In this document: positions 34,088-43,968 of the stretch, one piece after another
How positions within the stretch are numbered: position 1 is the stretch's first letter
Layout of the letters: each line of letters starts with the position of its first letter
Assembly: GCF_028688795.1 (NCBI RefSeq)
Contig: NZ_JAQTXM010000025.1
Span: 1-64,000 of the forward strand
Length of the DNA: 64,000 nt
Direction: 5' to 3'
Source of the DNA: Rhodoferax sp.
GTDB taxonomy: Bacteria; Pseudomonadota; Gammaproteobacteria; Burkholderiales; Burkholderiaceae_C
Made by a program: the position numbers and the translations under genes
Notes under the pieces: model-generated
The model's input: only the letters and a program-made list of their open reading frames with translations
The model's database searches: none
Told to the model about the DNA's origin: nothing

Positions 34088-34585
34088 ATGCAAACTAATT
34101 TACGAATTTTCCAGGCAGATTACGCTGATGCCAATCACATCAGCGCCCTAATGGCCTTGCTTGACGGTTACGCACGCGACCCCATGGGCGGTGCTGAACC
34201 GTTGTCTGAATTTGCACGCGAGAACTTACCTGTTGCGTTGCGGGCGCGGCCTTTTCTGTTCAGTGTGCTGGCCTTTGATGAGGCACAAAATGATGTCCCG
34301 GTGGGGCTGATCAACTGTGTTGAAGGCTTCTCGACTTTTGCCTGCCAGCCACTGGTGAATGTGCATGACGTTGTGGTGGCTGCTTCGCACCGTGGCAAGC
34401 GGGTGGGCGAGTACATGCTGGCAGAAGTTGAAGCCTTGGCTCGTTTGCGTGGTGCCTGCAAACTGACATTGGAAGTGCTTGCAGGCAATGTATCTGCGCA
34501 AAAGCTCTATCGACGCGTCGGTTTTGACAACTACCAGTTGAGCCCGACCATGGGGCACGCTCAGTTTATGCAAAAGTGGCTTTAA
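34088..34585 (+). CDS. GNAT family N-acetyltransferase
   Basis: A 165-aa acetyltransferase. The acetyl-CoA-binding motif is HRGKRVGEYMLAEVE, followed by LTLEVLAGNVSAQKLYRRVGF, the typical C-terminal half of the fold. The substrate is unknown. It starts 13 bp after glmM and may be its cotranscribed neighbour. Confidence 0.8.
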   Translation: MQTNLRIFQADYADANHISALMALLDGYARDPMGGAEPLSEFARENLPVALRARPFLFSVLAFDEAQNDVPVGLINCVEGFSTFACQPLVNVHDVVVAASHRGKRVGEYMLAEVEALARLRGACKLTLEVLAGNVSAQKLYRRVGFDNYQLSPTMGHAQFMQKWL

Positions 34586-34664
34586 TGGCCCCGCTGTGGC
34601 GGACAGAAGCCCAAAACAAACCCTTGATCTATCACCTGATGTTGGCGGTGCCTAAAATGCGCCC

Positions 34665-34997
34665 ATGAACTGGCTCACCAAACTCCCCGGATTTCAGCGC
34701 ACCCCGTACGGGTTTGAGTTGCGTTTGCTGCGAATGATACCGAGTGTGTTGCTTGCGGGAACTGTGTTGCCTGCGGGTTTGGCTTGGCTGGGGCGTTGGC
34801 TTTTTAGTCAGGGTACGGCTGAAGAAATTACCCAAAAAATTCAAACCTTCGACTTCGTCATGATTGGTTTGGCCATTTTCATCTGGTCAGCGGCATTGAC
34901 GGTGGCCATTGGTTGCGTGATTGTCTGGCTGATGAAGGGTCCGGCCTATGTGGCCGATGGTTACGAGGTGTCCCACAGCGACAAACCAAAAGTCTAG
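34665..34997 (+). CDS. hypothetical membrane protein
   Basis: A 110-aa protein with two hydrophobic segments (about 26-46 and 65-92). I do not recognise a named family, though the clean start, codon use and position suggest a real gene. It follows the GNAT gene by 79 bp. Confidence 0.6.
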   Translation: MNWLTKLPGFQRTPYGFELRLLRMIPSVLLAGTVLPAGLAWLGRWLFSQGTAEEITQKIQTFDFVMIGLAIFIWSAALTVAIGCVIVWLMKGPAYVADGYEVSHSDKPKV

Positions 34998-35078
34998 GCT
35001 TCCAGGGTAGCTGACGAGACGGCGTTTCCCTGATTGAAGAAGCATAGGGGGCGATCATTCACCACAAAGGGGATGCAG

Positions 35079-35540
35079 ATGGACCTGATGTTATGGCGGC
35101 ACGCGGAGGCAGTTGAGTGTGATGACCCGGCGCAAGACAGCTTTCGCAAGTTGACTCCCAGAGGCGAGAAACAGGCAAATCGGATGGCCCATTGGCTGGA
35201 TCGGCAGTTGCCCCAAACCACCCGCGTATGGACAAGTCCGACGGTACGCACACAACAGACGGCCAGCGCCTTGGGACGGCCCTGCAAGGTGCGCAAGGAA
35301 CTTGCACCAGATGGGTCAGTGGATCAAATCATTGAATTAATCGGCTGGCCGAATGCCAAGAGCCCTTTCTTGCTGGTAGGGCATCAGCCCATGCTGGGCC
35401 ACCTGATTGCACGGTTGTTGGGCATCAGCGCGGGTGAATTGCCTGTAAAAAAGGGTTCCGTGTGGTGGCTTCGGTATCGCCAACGCGGTGACTTTGGGCA
35501 AACTGTGTTATTTGCCGTCCAATCACCTGACACCTTGTAG
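35079..35540 (+). CDS. sixA: SixA-like phosphohistidine phosphatase
   Basis: A small histidine phosphatase of 153 aa. The catalytic RHAEA is at residues 7-11 and the second histidine in VGHQPMLG near residue 108. SixA removes phosphate from HPt-type phosphohistidines in E. coli. I chose ATG 35079, the family start MDLMLWRHAEA, after AAGGGGA; longer frames lack similarity. Its stop codon abuts the stop of the convergent Ppx-like gene with no gap. Confidence 0.82.
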   Translation: MDLMLWRHAEAVECDDPAQDSFRKLTPRGEKQANRMAHWLDRQLPQTTRVWTSPTVRTQQTASALGRPCKVRKELAPDGSVDQIIELIGWPNAKSPFLLVGHQPMLGHLIARLLGISAGELPVKKGSVWWLRYRQRGDFGQTVLFAVQSPDTL

Positions 35541-37031
35541 TTAACCGACGCTGACATCCAGTGACCAGGGCGTTTTTTGCCAAGCAACACTTTCCTCGTT
35601 CAATAGGTAGGCCGATTGGGGGAACGCTTTGGCCCATTCATTGGATAAACTCAACGTGAAATGGCGGGCATTTTTGACATCACGGCGCAGCGTAATACCT
35701 TTGAGGTCTGGGTCACGTCTGGCATGGCACAAAGCAACAGCCATGCGCAACACCAACAACTGTTGAATTAGCATGTTGTCTTCAAAATCGGCCTCAAGCT
35801 TGCGCAGCTTGCCTCGATGCCCAAGCACCAGCAGGCTCAGTTTATGCAACTCAGTCAGGGCGAAGCCCATGGCATCAGTGTTGTCGAGAATATATGCGCC
35901 GTGTTTGTGGCTGTCGCTGTGAGAAATATGGCTGCCAATCTCGTGCAGTTGGGCAGCCCAGGTAAGTTTTCGAGTCGCTCGCTCATCGATAGCCTCGGGC
36001 GCAATATGCTTGAAGAGTTCATTGGCAACCCGCCCCACGCGGTGACCATGGGTCGGGTCAGCACCAAATTTGGCGGCTAAACGCTGGACGGAATGGTCGC
36101 GCAGATCAGAGGCGTGTTGCGCACTGCCCAACATGTCTTGCAAAAGGCCGTGGCGCAAGCCGCCGGTGGCCTGTTCCAAGCGCTTGATACCGAGCAATTC
36201 AAACAATGCCCGAAGCACGCTTAAACCACCGCCAATGATGGCTTTGCGGTCTTCCCGCATACCCGCCAGCTTCAATCGATCAATAGTTTGCGCGACCAGG
36301 AGCTTGTCCAGCAACCAGTCCAGCCCATCCTGAGTGACAGAGCCTGCAGGCCATCCAGCAGCTACCAGAACATCCATCACAGCATTGATGGTGCCAGCCG
36401 AGCCGTAGGCCACCTCCCATTGGTCTGGCGTGTAAATTGCCAACGCTTCGTCAAGCACTGCTTTGGCAGCAATTTCAGCAATCTGAAAAGAGCGCTTGGA
36501 GAACTGGTTGTCTGCAAAATAGCGCATGGACCAAGTGACGCTGCCTACCCGATAAGACTCCATGTGTCTGGACTCATGTCCTTGACCCAGTATGATCTCG
36601 GTTGAGCGTCCGCCAATGTCAATGACCAAACGGCGCTCCGGGATGTTCGGCAAAGCTTGTGCCACGCCCTGGTAGATCAATCGTGCTTCTTCACGGCCCG
36701 ATATCACATCAATCGGAAACCCCAGATTTTTCATTCCCTGCGCCAAAAACTCGTCGCGGTTACGTGCTTCACGTAAGGTTTGCGTGGCAACGGCTCGCAC
36801 TTCAGTGTCGGCAAACCCTGCCAGGCGCTCGCCAAATCGTGCCAGGCAGTCCCAGCCGCGCTGCATGGCTGGTAAGGTGAGGTTGCGGCTGTCGTCAAGG
36901 CCATTGCCTTGGCGAACGGTTTCCTTGAGGTACTCGGTGCGGTAAAACTGGCCGTGTTCAACACGTCCAATTTCTAGCCGGAAGCTGTTTGACCCCAAGT
37001 CAACTGCAGCCAGGCGTGTGGTGTTTTGCAT
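35541..37031 (-). CDS. ppx: Ppx/GppA phosphatase family protein
   Basis: Exopolyphosphatase or pppGpp phosphatase of the actin-like ASKHA fold. The N-terminal domain has AAVDLGSNSFRLEIGR, VIDIGGRSTEIILG and an AYGSAGTINAVM segment; the C-terminal helical HD-like domain follows (LTWAAQLHEIGSHISHS). About 496 aa from ATG 37031; ATG 37049 would add six residues. Beside the phosphate regulon, a role in polyphosphate use is likely but not shown. Confidence 0.85.
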   Translation of the reverse strand: MQNTTRLAAVDLGSNSFRLEIGRVEHGQFYRTEYLKETVRQGNGLDDSRNLTLPAMQRGWDCLARFGERLAGFADTEVRAVATQTLREARNRDEFLAQGMKNLGFPIDVISGREEARLIYQGVAQALPNIPERRLVIDIGGRSTEIILGQGHESRHMESYRVGSVTWSMRYFADNQFSKRSFQIAEIAAKAVLDEALAIYTPDQWEVAYGSAGTINAVMDVLVAAGWPAGSVTQDGLDWLLDKLLVAQTIDRLKLAGMREDRKAIIGGGLSVLRALFELLGIKRLEQATGGLRHGLLQDMLGSAQHASDLRDHSVQRLAAKFGADPTHGHRVGRVANELFKHIAPEAIDERATRKLTWAAQLHEIGSHISHSDSHKHGAYILDNTDAMGFALTELHKLSLLVLGHRGKLRKLEADFEDNMLIQQLLVLRMAVALCHARRDPDLKGITLRRDVKNARHFTLSLSNEWAKAFPQSAYLLNEESVAWQKTPWSLDVSVG

Positions 37032-37173
37032 GGTCTTTTTCGATGTCATCAATGGTGTCAGCATAGCATTTGAATCAGCAAAAGCCGGAGACGCTGAGGC
37101 ACTTGAAGCGAATTTGTGAGTGTGACAAATTTTTCTTCGCCATCGCCTCGGTATTTAACGCCGTCTATCGCGG

Positions 37174-37191
37174 TTGTCACACATTTGACAC
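37174..37191 (+). promoter_or_regulatory. Pho box of pstS
   Basis: TTGTCAC-ACAT-TTGACAC is a 7-4-7 direct repeat close to the PhoB consensus CTGTCAT-N4-CTGTCAC. An A+T-rich -10-like TTAAAT lies 10 bp downstream at 37201, the spacing expected when the Pho box replaces the -35. It stands 72 bp before pstS and suggests induction under phosphate starvation by the PhoB encoded in the same operon. Confidence 0.85.
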
Positions 37192-37262
37192 ATTAGTGTC
37201 TTAAATTACGGCATGTTGAATCAATAACGGTTCTGCAAGGTGTAACCAACTGAAGGATTTTT

Positions 37263-38315
37263 ATGAAAACAAACCCGATCAAAAACATTTTGGCCACCAC
37301 AGCGTTGGCGTTTTTTGGTGTAGCAACAATGAGCAATGTGGCCAGTGCCCAAAGCATTACTGGCGCGGGTGCTTCTTTTCCGGCTCCGATTTACGCGAAG
37401 TGGGCGGCTGAATACAACAAGCTCACCGGTGTCAAGGTGAATTACCAATCCGTGGGTTCAGGTGCTGGCATCAAACAAATTGATTCCAAAACAGTTGACT
37501 TTGGTGCATCAGACATGCCGCAAACCGACGATGTGCTTAAAGCCAAGGGCCAGTTTCAGTTTCCTACCGTGATTGGTGGTACTGTTCCAGTGATCAATAT
37601 CAAGGGCATTGCACCGGGTCAAATGAAGCTTGACGGTCAGGTTCTGGGTGACATCTACCTGGGCAAGATCACCAAGTGGAATGATGTAGCCATTAAGGCC
37701 TTGAACCCCGGCCTTGCATTGCCGGATGCAGACATTGCGCCGGTTCGCCGCGCTGACGGTTCGGGTACCACCTTCAACTTCACCAACTACCTGAGCACAG
37801 TCCATCCTGAATGGAAAACCAAGGTGGGTGAAGGTACTGCCGTGAACTGGCCGGTGGGTGCAGGTGGCAAGGGTAACGAAGGCGTGGCCTCGTTTGTCAA
37901 TCGTTTGCCTAACTCGATCGGCTACGTCGAGTACTCCTATGTCAAGCAAAACAACATGACCTACACCCAGTTGAAAAACAAGGATGGCGTGTTTGTGTCT
38001 CCTAGCGAAGACGCTTTCAAGGCCGCTGCTGCCGGTGCTGACTGGAACAAGTCGTTCTACCAGCTCATCGTTAACCAGCCAGGCAAGGCTACATGGCCTA
38101 TTTCTACTGCAACGTTCATCTTGATGCACTTGCAGCAAGACAAGCCTGCACAGGCCACAGAAGCCTTCAAGTTCTTCACATGGGCATTCAAGAGTGGCGA
38201 CAAATTGGCGTCCAGTCTTGACTATGTAGCTCTGCCAGACAGCGTGATTGCCTCCATTGAAAAGTCTTGGTCTAACGTCAAGGACACCGCTGGCAAACCT
38301 GTCGCTTTGAAATAA
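37263..38315 (+). CDS. pstS: phosphate ABC transporter substrate-binding protein
   Basis: Periplasmic phosphate-binding protein, 350 aa. A signal peptide ends near VASA, followed by QSITGAGASFPAPIYAKWA, the family start that contributes phosphate contacts. RADGSGTTFNFTNYLS is the second binding segment. It is the first gene of pstSCAB-phoU-phoBR, under a Pho box. Confidence 0.96.
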   Translation: MKTNPIKNILATTALAFFGVATMSNVASAQSITGAGASFPAPIYAKWAAEYNKLTGVKVNYQSVGSGAGIKQIDSKTVDFGASDMPQTDDVLKAKGQFQFPTVIGGTVPVINIKGIAPGQMKLDGQVLGDIYLGKITKWNDVAIKALNPGLALPDADIAPVRRADGSGTTFNFTNYLSTVHPEWKTKVGEGTAVNWPVGAGGKGNEGVASFVNRLPNSIGYVEYSYVKQNNMTYTQLKNKDGVFVSPSEDAFKAAAAGADWNKSFYQLIVNQPGKATWPISTATFILMHLQQDKPAQATEAFKFFTWAFKSGDKLASSLDYVALPDSVIASIEKSWSNVKDTAGKPVALK

Positions 38316-38357
38316 GTAGCCTGCTAGGGCCTCGTTTGATCATTGGAGAAGCTTGCT

Positions 38358-39389
38358 ATGTCTACTACACTTTCGGCCAAAGAAATGTCTTTGAATTCAT
38401 CTGAAACTTCTGCTGGCCGTGTCATGACCCAAGTTGCTCCTGTCAAACATACCCCTTCACGCCCCTGGGCTGACCGCGTTTTCGCTTGGCTTGCCAAGAG
38501 TGCAGCGTTGTTGACCTTGGGGTTGTTGATTGCCATTCTGGCCTCTTTGACGGCGGGTGCCTGGCCCGCCATTGAGAGGTATGGCTTGGGTTTTCTGACC
38601 ACGGCCACCTGGGATCCGGTGAAGGAGGAGTTTGGTGGCCTGGTGATGATCTACGGCACCCTGATGACTTCATTTATCGCTTTGCTGATTGCGGTTCCGG
38701 TCAGTTTTGGCATCGCCATATTTTTGACCGAGTTGTCGCCCGCATGGTTGAAGCGCCCATTGGGGACTGCCATCGAATTGTTGGCGGCCATTCCTTCAAT
38801 TGTGTATGGCATGTGGGGTTTGCTGGTATTTGGTCCAATTCTGGCCACTTACGTTCAGCAGCCGTTGCAGAAAGCGTTCAAAGGTGTGCCATATCTTGAG
38901 GCCTTGTTCTCAGGCCCGCCCGTAGGCATAGGTATTTTGTCGGCCGGCATCATTTTGGCCATCATGATCATTCCGTTCATTGCGGCGGTGATGCGCGATG
39001 TGTTTGAGGTAACCCCTACGCTGCTCAAAGAGTCCGCTTATGGTTTGGGAGCCACCACCTGGGAGGTGGTGTCTACAGTGGTGTTGCCATATACAAAGGC
39101 TGGGGTTGTTGGCGGCATCATGCTGGGCCTGGGGCGCGCCATTGGCGAAACCATGGCGGTCACTTTTGTAATCGGTAATTTCAACCAGCTTGATTCGTTG
39201 AGTTTGTTTCAGGCAGCAAACAGCATTACCTCGGCGTTGGCCAATGAGTTTGCCGAGGCTGGCGAGGGACTGCATCAGGCCTCGTTGATGTACCTCGGGC
39301 TGGTCTTGTTTTTTATTACTTTTGTCGTGTTGTCTCTGTCCAAATTGTTGCTAAATCAATTGAAAAAAGGTGAGGGCGCAAAAACATGA
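38358..39389 (+). CDS. pstC: phosphate ABC transporter permease PstC
   Basis: One of two membrane subunits of the Pst importer, 343 aa with six or more hydrophobic helices after a ~40-residue cytoplasmic start. The ABC-contact loop reads [20 protein letters not shown], and [17 protein letters not shown] follows. I chose ATG 38358; upstream codons lack a ribosome binding site. The stop overlaps pstA as ATGA. Confidence 0.95.
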   Translation: MSTTLSAKEMSLNSSETSAGRVMTQVAPVKHTPSRPWADRVFAWLAKSAALLTLGLLIAILASLTAGAWPAIERYGLGFLTTATWDPVKEEFGGLVMIYGTLMTSFIALLIAVPVSFGIAIFLTELSPAWLKRPLGTAIELLAAIPSIVYGMWGLLVFGPILATYVQQPLQKAFKGVPYLEALFSGPPVGIGILSAGIILAIMIIPFIAAVMRDVFEVTPTLLKESAYGLGATTWEVVSTVVLPYTKAGVVGGIMLGLGRAIGETMAVTFVIGNFNQLDSLSLFQAANSITSALANEFAEAGEGLHQASLMYLGLVLFFITFVVLSLSKLLLNQLKKGEGAKT

Positions 39390-40270
39390 CTACCAGTGAA
39401 ATTTTGTTGCGTGCTGCGGCATTGTCCGAAGTGCGTAAGCAGCGCTACGGACAGCGTAAGCGAGTCAACCAATTGGCTTTGCTTTTATCGTTGCTGGCCA
39501 TGGCCTTTGGCTTGTTCTGGCTGTTCTGGATATTGTTTGAAACCGTTCGCCTTGGTTACGCTGGTTTGACGTTGTCAGTGTTGACTGAAATGACACCAGC
39601 ACCGAACGATGCCGGTGGTTTGGCCAATGCAATCTATGGGTCATTCTTGATGGTACTGCTGGCCACTTTTGTGGGCACGCCAATAGGCGTGATGGCAGGT
39701 ATCTACTTGGCTGAGTTCGAGCCAAAAAGTTGGTTGGCGGCCACCACCAGGTTTGTCAACGACATTTTGTTGTCCGCACCTTCCATTGTGATTGGCTTGT
39801 TTGTTTATTCCGTGGTGGTGACTCGTTTCAAATCATTTTCTGGCTACGCAGGCATTGCGGCACTAACCTTGATTGTGATTCCCGTGGTGATTCGCACGAC
39901 CGAGAACATGCTGCAACTGGTGCCACCGGGATTGCGTGAAGCCGCATATGCACTGGGTGCTCCCAAGTGGAAAGTGATTCTGAGCATCACCATGCGCTGT
40001 GCCCGAGCCGGGGTGGTCACCGGAATCTTGCTTGCTGTGGCCCGTATTTCGGGTGAAACAGCGCCCTTGTTGTTCACAGCTTTGAGCAACCAGTTCTGGA
40101 CCTCGAATTTGGGTGAGCCCATGGCTAGCTTGCCGGTGACGATCTTTAAATTTGCCATGAGCCCCTATGAAAACTGGCAACAGTTGGCTTGGGCCGGGGT
40201 GTTCTTGATCACATTGGCGGTGTTGGCGCTTAACGTGCTGGCCAGGGTGTTGACCCGAACCAAGATGTGA
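39386..40270 (+). CDS. pstA: phosphate ABC transporter permease PstA
   Basis: Second membrane subunit of the Pst importer, 294 aa. The EAA-type loop is [18 protein letters not shown], followed by [17 protein letters not shown]. It overlaps pstC by 4 bp and is followed by pstB, so subunit synthesis is likely coupled. Confidence 0.95.
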   Translation: MTTSEILLRAAALSEVRKQRYGQRKRVNQLALLLSLLAMAFGLFWLFWILFETVRLGYAGLTLSVLTEMTPAPNDAGGLANAIYGSFLMVLLATFVGTPIGVMAGIYLAEFEPKSWLAATTRFVNDILLSAPSIVIGLFVYSVVVTRFKSFSGYAGIAALTLIVIPVVIRTTENMLQLVPPGLREAAYALGAPKWKVILSITMRCARAGVVTGILLAVARISGETAPLLFTALSNQFWTSNLGEPMASLPVTIFKFAMSPYENWQQLAWAGVFLITLAVLALNVLARVLTRTKM

Positions 40271-40301
40271 TCTAAATCTATTGAATTTGAAAAGGTTGCG
40301 A

Positions 40302-41087
40302 ATGAACACGACAAATACCATTGAGAAAACCGAGCAGTCGAAGATCAAGGTAAATAATCTTGACTTCTATTACGGTAATTTCCACGCGCTCAAGGGCATC
40401 AACCTTGAGATTCCAGAGAACAAGGTGACTGCATTCATTGGTCCGTCGGGCTGCGGAAAATCTACCTTGTTGCGTGTCTTTAACCGCATGTTTGAGTTGT
40501 ACCCTGAGCAACGTGCGCAGGGGGAAGTGATTCTGGACGGTGAAAATCTCTTGACCAGCAAGCAAGATGTGGCTCTGTTGCGGGCCAAGGTTGGCATGGT
40601 TTTTCAGAAACCGACACCTTTTCCCATGTCAATTTTTGACAACATTGCTTTCGGCGTGAAATTGTTCGAGTCGCTGAGCGCCTCGGATATGGAAGAACGC
40701 GTGGAGTGGGCCTTGCGCAAGGCCGCTTTGTGGGGTGAGGTCAAGGACAAACTCAAGCAAAGTGGCTCCAGTTTGTCTGGCGGGCAACAACAACGCCTGT
40801 GTATTGCCCGTGGCATTGCCATCAAGCCCGAGGTGTTGTTGCTGGATGAGCCGTGCTCTGCACTTGACCCGATTTCAACAGCAAAAGTTGAAGAGCTCAT
40901 CATTGAACTCAAAGAGGACTACACCGTGGTGATCGTGACTCACAACATGCAGCAGGCAGCCCGCTGCAGTGATTACACCGCTTACATGTATCTGGGTGAC
41001 TTGATCGAGTTTGGTGCCACGGAGCAAATTTTCTTCAAGCCCAATCGGCAAGAGACAGAAGACTACATCACAGGCAGATTCGGCTAA
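40302..41087 (+). CDS. pstB: phosphate ABC transporter ATP-binding protein
   Basis: The ATPase of the Pst importer, 261 aa. Walker [10 protein letters not shown] is at residues 47-55, the signature LSGGQQQRL near 155, and Walker [13 protein letters not shown] follows. ATG 40302 lies after GAAAAGG; a longer frame from 40281 is possible. Confidence 0.96.
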   Translation: MNTTNTIEKTEQSKIKVNNLDFYYGNFHALKGINLEIPENKVTAFIGPSGCGKSTLLRVFNRMFELYPEQRAQGEVILDGENLLTSKQDVALLRAKVGMVFQKPTPFPMSIFDNIAFGVKLFESLSASDMEERVEWALRKAALWGEVKDKLKQSGSSLSGGQQQRLCIARGIAIKPEVLLLDEPCSALDPISTAKVEELIIELKEDYTVVIVTHNMQQAARCSDYTAYMYLGDLIEFGATEQIFFKPNRQETEDYITGRFG

Positions 41088-41152
41088 TCAACAAGACATA
41101 CGTTGCCGTTGCCAGCCATTTTTGACCGCTTATTCTTTCAAGGAAATCCCTC

Positions 41153-41854
41153 ATGCCTGAAAAACATTTATCGACACAGTTTGACAGCGAACTCAGTGCC
41201 GTGTCCACCCGCGTGATGGAGCTGGGCGGCTTGGTGGAGTCGCAAATTCGTCAAGCAATCTATGCCTTGTCTCAGTTCAGCGTGGAGGTTGCCAACCAAG
41301 TCACTGCTGCCGAAGCGCGTGTCAACAGCATGGAAATTGATATTGACCGGGAGCTCTCCAGCATCATTGCCAGGCGTCAACCAACGGCGCGCGATTTGCG
41401 CCTGTTGATTGCCATCTCAAAAGCCACCGCCAACTTGGAGCGCGTCGGAGATGAGGCCGAAAAAATTGCACGCATGGTGCGCTCTATCATCCAGAGTGGT
41501 GCGCCACGATCCTTGCCATCGTTGGAGTTGCGCGTGGCCGCTGACATGGCCTCGGGTCTGTTGCGCAAAGCGCTTGACGCATTTGCCCGGCTCGACACCA
41601 CGGCCGCACTGGCGATTCTTAAAGAAGATGACCTGATTGACCGTGAGTTTGATGGCTTTGTGAGGAAACTCATCACTTACATGATGGAAGATCCGCGCAT
41701 GATCTCGCCCAGCCTGGACTTGTTGTTTCTAGCCAAGGCCATTGAACGCATTGGCGACCATGCGAAAAACATTGCAGAGTTGATCATTTACATCGTCAAG
41801 GGTGCCGATGTTCGTCATGCACCGATGGATCAGATTGAGTCTGCGCTGAAATGA
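41153..41854 (+). CDS. phoU: phosphate signalling protein PhoU
   Basis: PhoU links the Pst transporter to the PhoR sensor and keeps PhoR off when phosphate is plentiful. The 233-aa all-helical protein has two PhoU repeats with the metal-binding segments NLERVGDEAEKIAR and AIERIGDHAKNIAE. The stop overlaps phoB as ATGA. Confidence 0.95.
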   Translation: MPEKHLSTQFDSELSAVSTRVMELGGLVESQIRQAIYALSQFSVEVANQVTAAEARVNSMEIDIDRELSSIIARRQPTARDLRLLIAISKATANLERVGDEAEKIARMVRSIIQSGAPRSLPSLELRVAADMASGLLRKALDAFARLDTTAALAILKEDDLIDREFDGFVRKLITYMMEDPRMISPSLDLLFLAKAIERIGDHAKNIAELIIYIVKGADVRHAPMDQIESALK

Positions 41855-42561
41855 GACATCTGCCGACGGTGCTGATTGTTGAGGACGAGCCGGCCATCGC
41901 CGAACTGATTTCGGTCAACTTGCGGCACAGCGGTTTTCGCCCAGTTTGGGCCATGGACAGCGCCACAGCCCAGGCAGAGTTGGACGCCGTTTTGCCGGAT
42001 GTGATTCTTTTGGACTGGATGCTGCCTGGCGAAAGTGGGTTGGTACTGGCTAAACGTTGGCGCGCTCATCCGCGAACCAAGACCGTGCCCATCATCATGC
42101 TGACTGCTCGGGGCGATGAGGTCGATAGGGTGGCAGGCCTTGATGCTGGCGCAGACGATTACATTGCCAAGCCATTTTCAACCAAAGAAATGTTGGCACG
42201 CATTCGCGCAGTGCTTCGCAGACGGGCACCCGAGCAGGACGCAGGATTGGTGACCTTGGGTGAACTGTCTCTTGATGCTTCCACCTACCGGGTCACGTTT
42301 CAAGGGCAAATGCTGAAGCTTGGCCCAACCGAGTTCAAGTTGTTGAACTACTTGATGACCCATGCCGAGCGCGTTCATAGCCGCTCGCAACTTCTCGATA
42401 AGGTCTGGGGTGACCATGTGTTCATCGAAGAACGCACGGTAGACGTTCATGTCAAGCGGCTTCGTGAAGCTTTGGGTGTTGGCGCTGGGCAGATGGTGGA
42501 AACCGTCCGCGGAGCAGGTTATCGTCTGACCACTCAAGCCAACCTGGCTTCACTGACATAA
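41851..42561 (+). CDS. phoB: phosphate regulon response regulator PhoB
   Basis: An OmpR-type response regulator that binds Pho boxes. Receiver motifs are VEDEP, the phospho-acceptor Asp in VILLDWMLPGE, and the Lys in AKPFSTKE. The winged-helix DNA-binding domain starts near residue 135, with LGPTEFKLLNYLM and ERTVDVHVKRLREAL. It overlaps phoU and precedes phoR. Confidence 0.95.
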   Translation: MRHLPTVLIVEDEPAIAELISVNLRHSGFRPVWAMDSATAQAELDAVLPDVILLDWMLPGESGLVLAKRWRAHPRTKTVPIIMLTARGDEVDRVAGLDAGADDYIAKPFSTKEMLARIRAVLRRRAPEQDAGLVTLGELSLDASTYRVTFQGQMLKLGPTEFKLLNYLMTHAERVHSRSQLLDKVWGDHVFIEERTVDVHVKRLREALGVGAGQMVETVRGAGYRLTTQANLASLT

Positions 42562-42579
42562 GGCGCAAGCAGGTCGCGC

Positions 42580-43968
42580 ATGCTTGGTCGTTTTTTGTTG
42601 TTTGTTGCGTGCCTCGCAGGTGGAGGCGTTTTGGGTGCCTGGCTCGATGTGTTTTGGCCCCACAGTCATGCTTTGCCTATTGGACTGATACTCGCCGCTG
42701 TTCTGTGGATGCTTCAAGACCAGTGGCGTACCGGTCAGATGTTGCGTTGGTTACGAAATGACCCACCTGTTGAGAACGCGCCGACTTTTGGCGTGTGGGG
42801 TGAAGCGGCAACCCGTGTGCGACGCTTGCTCCGCGATCGGGATCGTCAAATCATTGACAGTCAGGCCCGGTTAAAAGATTTTTTATCAGCGCTGCAAGCC
42901 TCGCCCAACGGGGTGATGTTGCTTGATGGAGACTCTCGGATCGAGTGGTGCAATCAGACTGCTGCCGCGCATTTTGGGCTAGACACCGAGCGTGACATGC
43001 TGCAAACCATTGGCAATCTGGTGCGAGACCCAGGTTTTGCCAATTACCTAGCTTCGAACGATTTTCACAGCAGTCTGAACATGTCTGGGCGGGACAGCTC
43101 GTCGGCACACCCTGTCACCTTATCAGTACAACTTCACCCCTACGGCGATGGGCGAAAGCTGCTGTTGTCCCGTGACGTCACCGCGCTGGAGCAGGCTGAA
43201 GCCATGCGACGTGATTTTGTTGCAAATGTATCGCATGAAATTCGCACGCCCCTGACAGTGCTGGCGGGGTTTGTTGAAACCTTGCAAACACTCAATCTGG
43301 ACGAGTCAGAGCGTCAGCAATACCTGGCGCTCATGGCGCAGCAGGCTGATCGCATGCAAACCCTGGTCAGCGACTTGTTGACATTGTCAAAACTTGAAGG
43401 CAGTGTGCTGCCAGGGTTTGACACGCACGTGGCAGTGGCTGCATTGATGCGCCAGCTTGAGGCAGACGCGCTGGCATTGTCACAGGTCATTGGGATAGCT
43501 GGCGACACTGATCACCACTTCGTATTTAAGTGCGAGTTTGATGGTGAATTGGCGGGTGTTCCCAGTGAATTGTTCAGCGCCATGAGCAACTTGATCAGTA
43601 ATGCGGTGAGGTACACGCCTGTGGGTGGCCACATCACGGTGAAAGCTCGCCAACTGGCAGGTGGTTGCCTGGTCTTTTCTGTGGCTGATACCGGGCCGGG
43701 CATTGCCGCTGAGCATCTGGGTCGCTTGACTGAGCGCTTTTACCGTGTGGATCGCAGCCGCTCGCGTGAAACGGGTGGCACTGGCCTGGGGCTGGCCATT
43801 GTCAAACATGTCGCGCAACGCCATGGCGCCATACTGACAATAGAAAGCGTCGTAGGAAAGGGCTCCGTGTTTACCTTGACGTTTCCGCCGTCTCGGGTTG
43901 TTCCGGTAGTTGTGGCTGGCGCTCAAACAAGCCAAGAGACTCTTTCCGCTCAGCTGGGTGCCCAATAG
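42580..43968 (+). CDS. phoR: phosphate regulon sensor kinase PhoR
   Basis: A membrane histidine kinase of 462 aa. Two hydrophobic helices lie within the first 55 residues, then a PAS-like domain (about 95-205). The phospho-acceptor His lies in FVANVSHEIRTPL near 216. ATPase boxes are NLISNAVRYTP, VADTGPGIA and GGTGLGLAIVKH. Its last 98 bases overlap the 3' end of the convergent membrane protein gene. Confidence 0.93.
   Translation: MLGRFLLFVACLAGGGVLGAWLDVFWPHSHALPIGLILAAVLWMLQDQWRTGQMLRWLRNDPPVENAPTFGVWGEAATRVRRLLRDRDRQIIDSQARLKDFLSALQASPNGVMLLDGDSRIEWCNQTAAAHFGLDTERDMLQTIGNLVRDPGFANYLASNDFHSSLNMSGRDSSSAHPVTLSVQLHPYGDGRKLLLSRDVTALEQAEAMRRDFVANVSHEIRTPLTVLAGFVETLQTLNLDESERQQYLALMAQQADRMQTLVSDLLTLSKLEGSVLPGFDTHVAVAALMRQLEADALALSQVIGIAGDTDHHFVFKCEFDGELAGVPSELFSAMSNLISNAVRYTPVGGHITVKARQLAGGCLVFSVADTGPGIAAEHLGRLTERFYRVDRSRSRETGGTGLGLAIVKHVAQRHGAILTIESVVGKGSVFTLTFPPSRVVPVVVAGAQTSQETLSAQLGAQ

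Noticed and set aside
42561..42579. GGCGCAAGCAGG between phoB and phoR as a repeat fragment
   Set aside because: Twelve bases only; likely chance.
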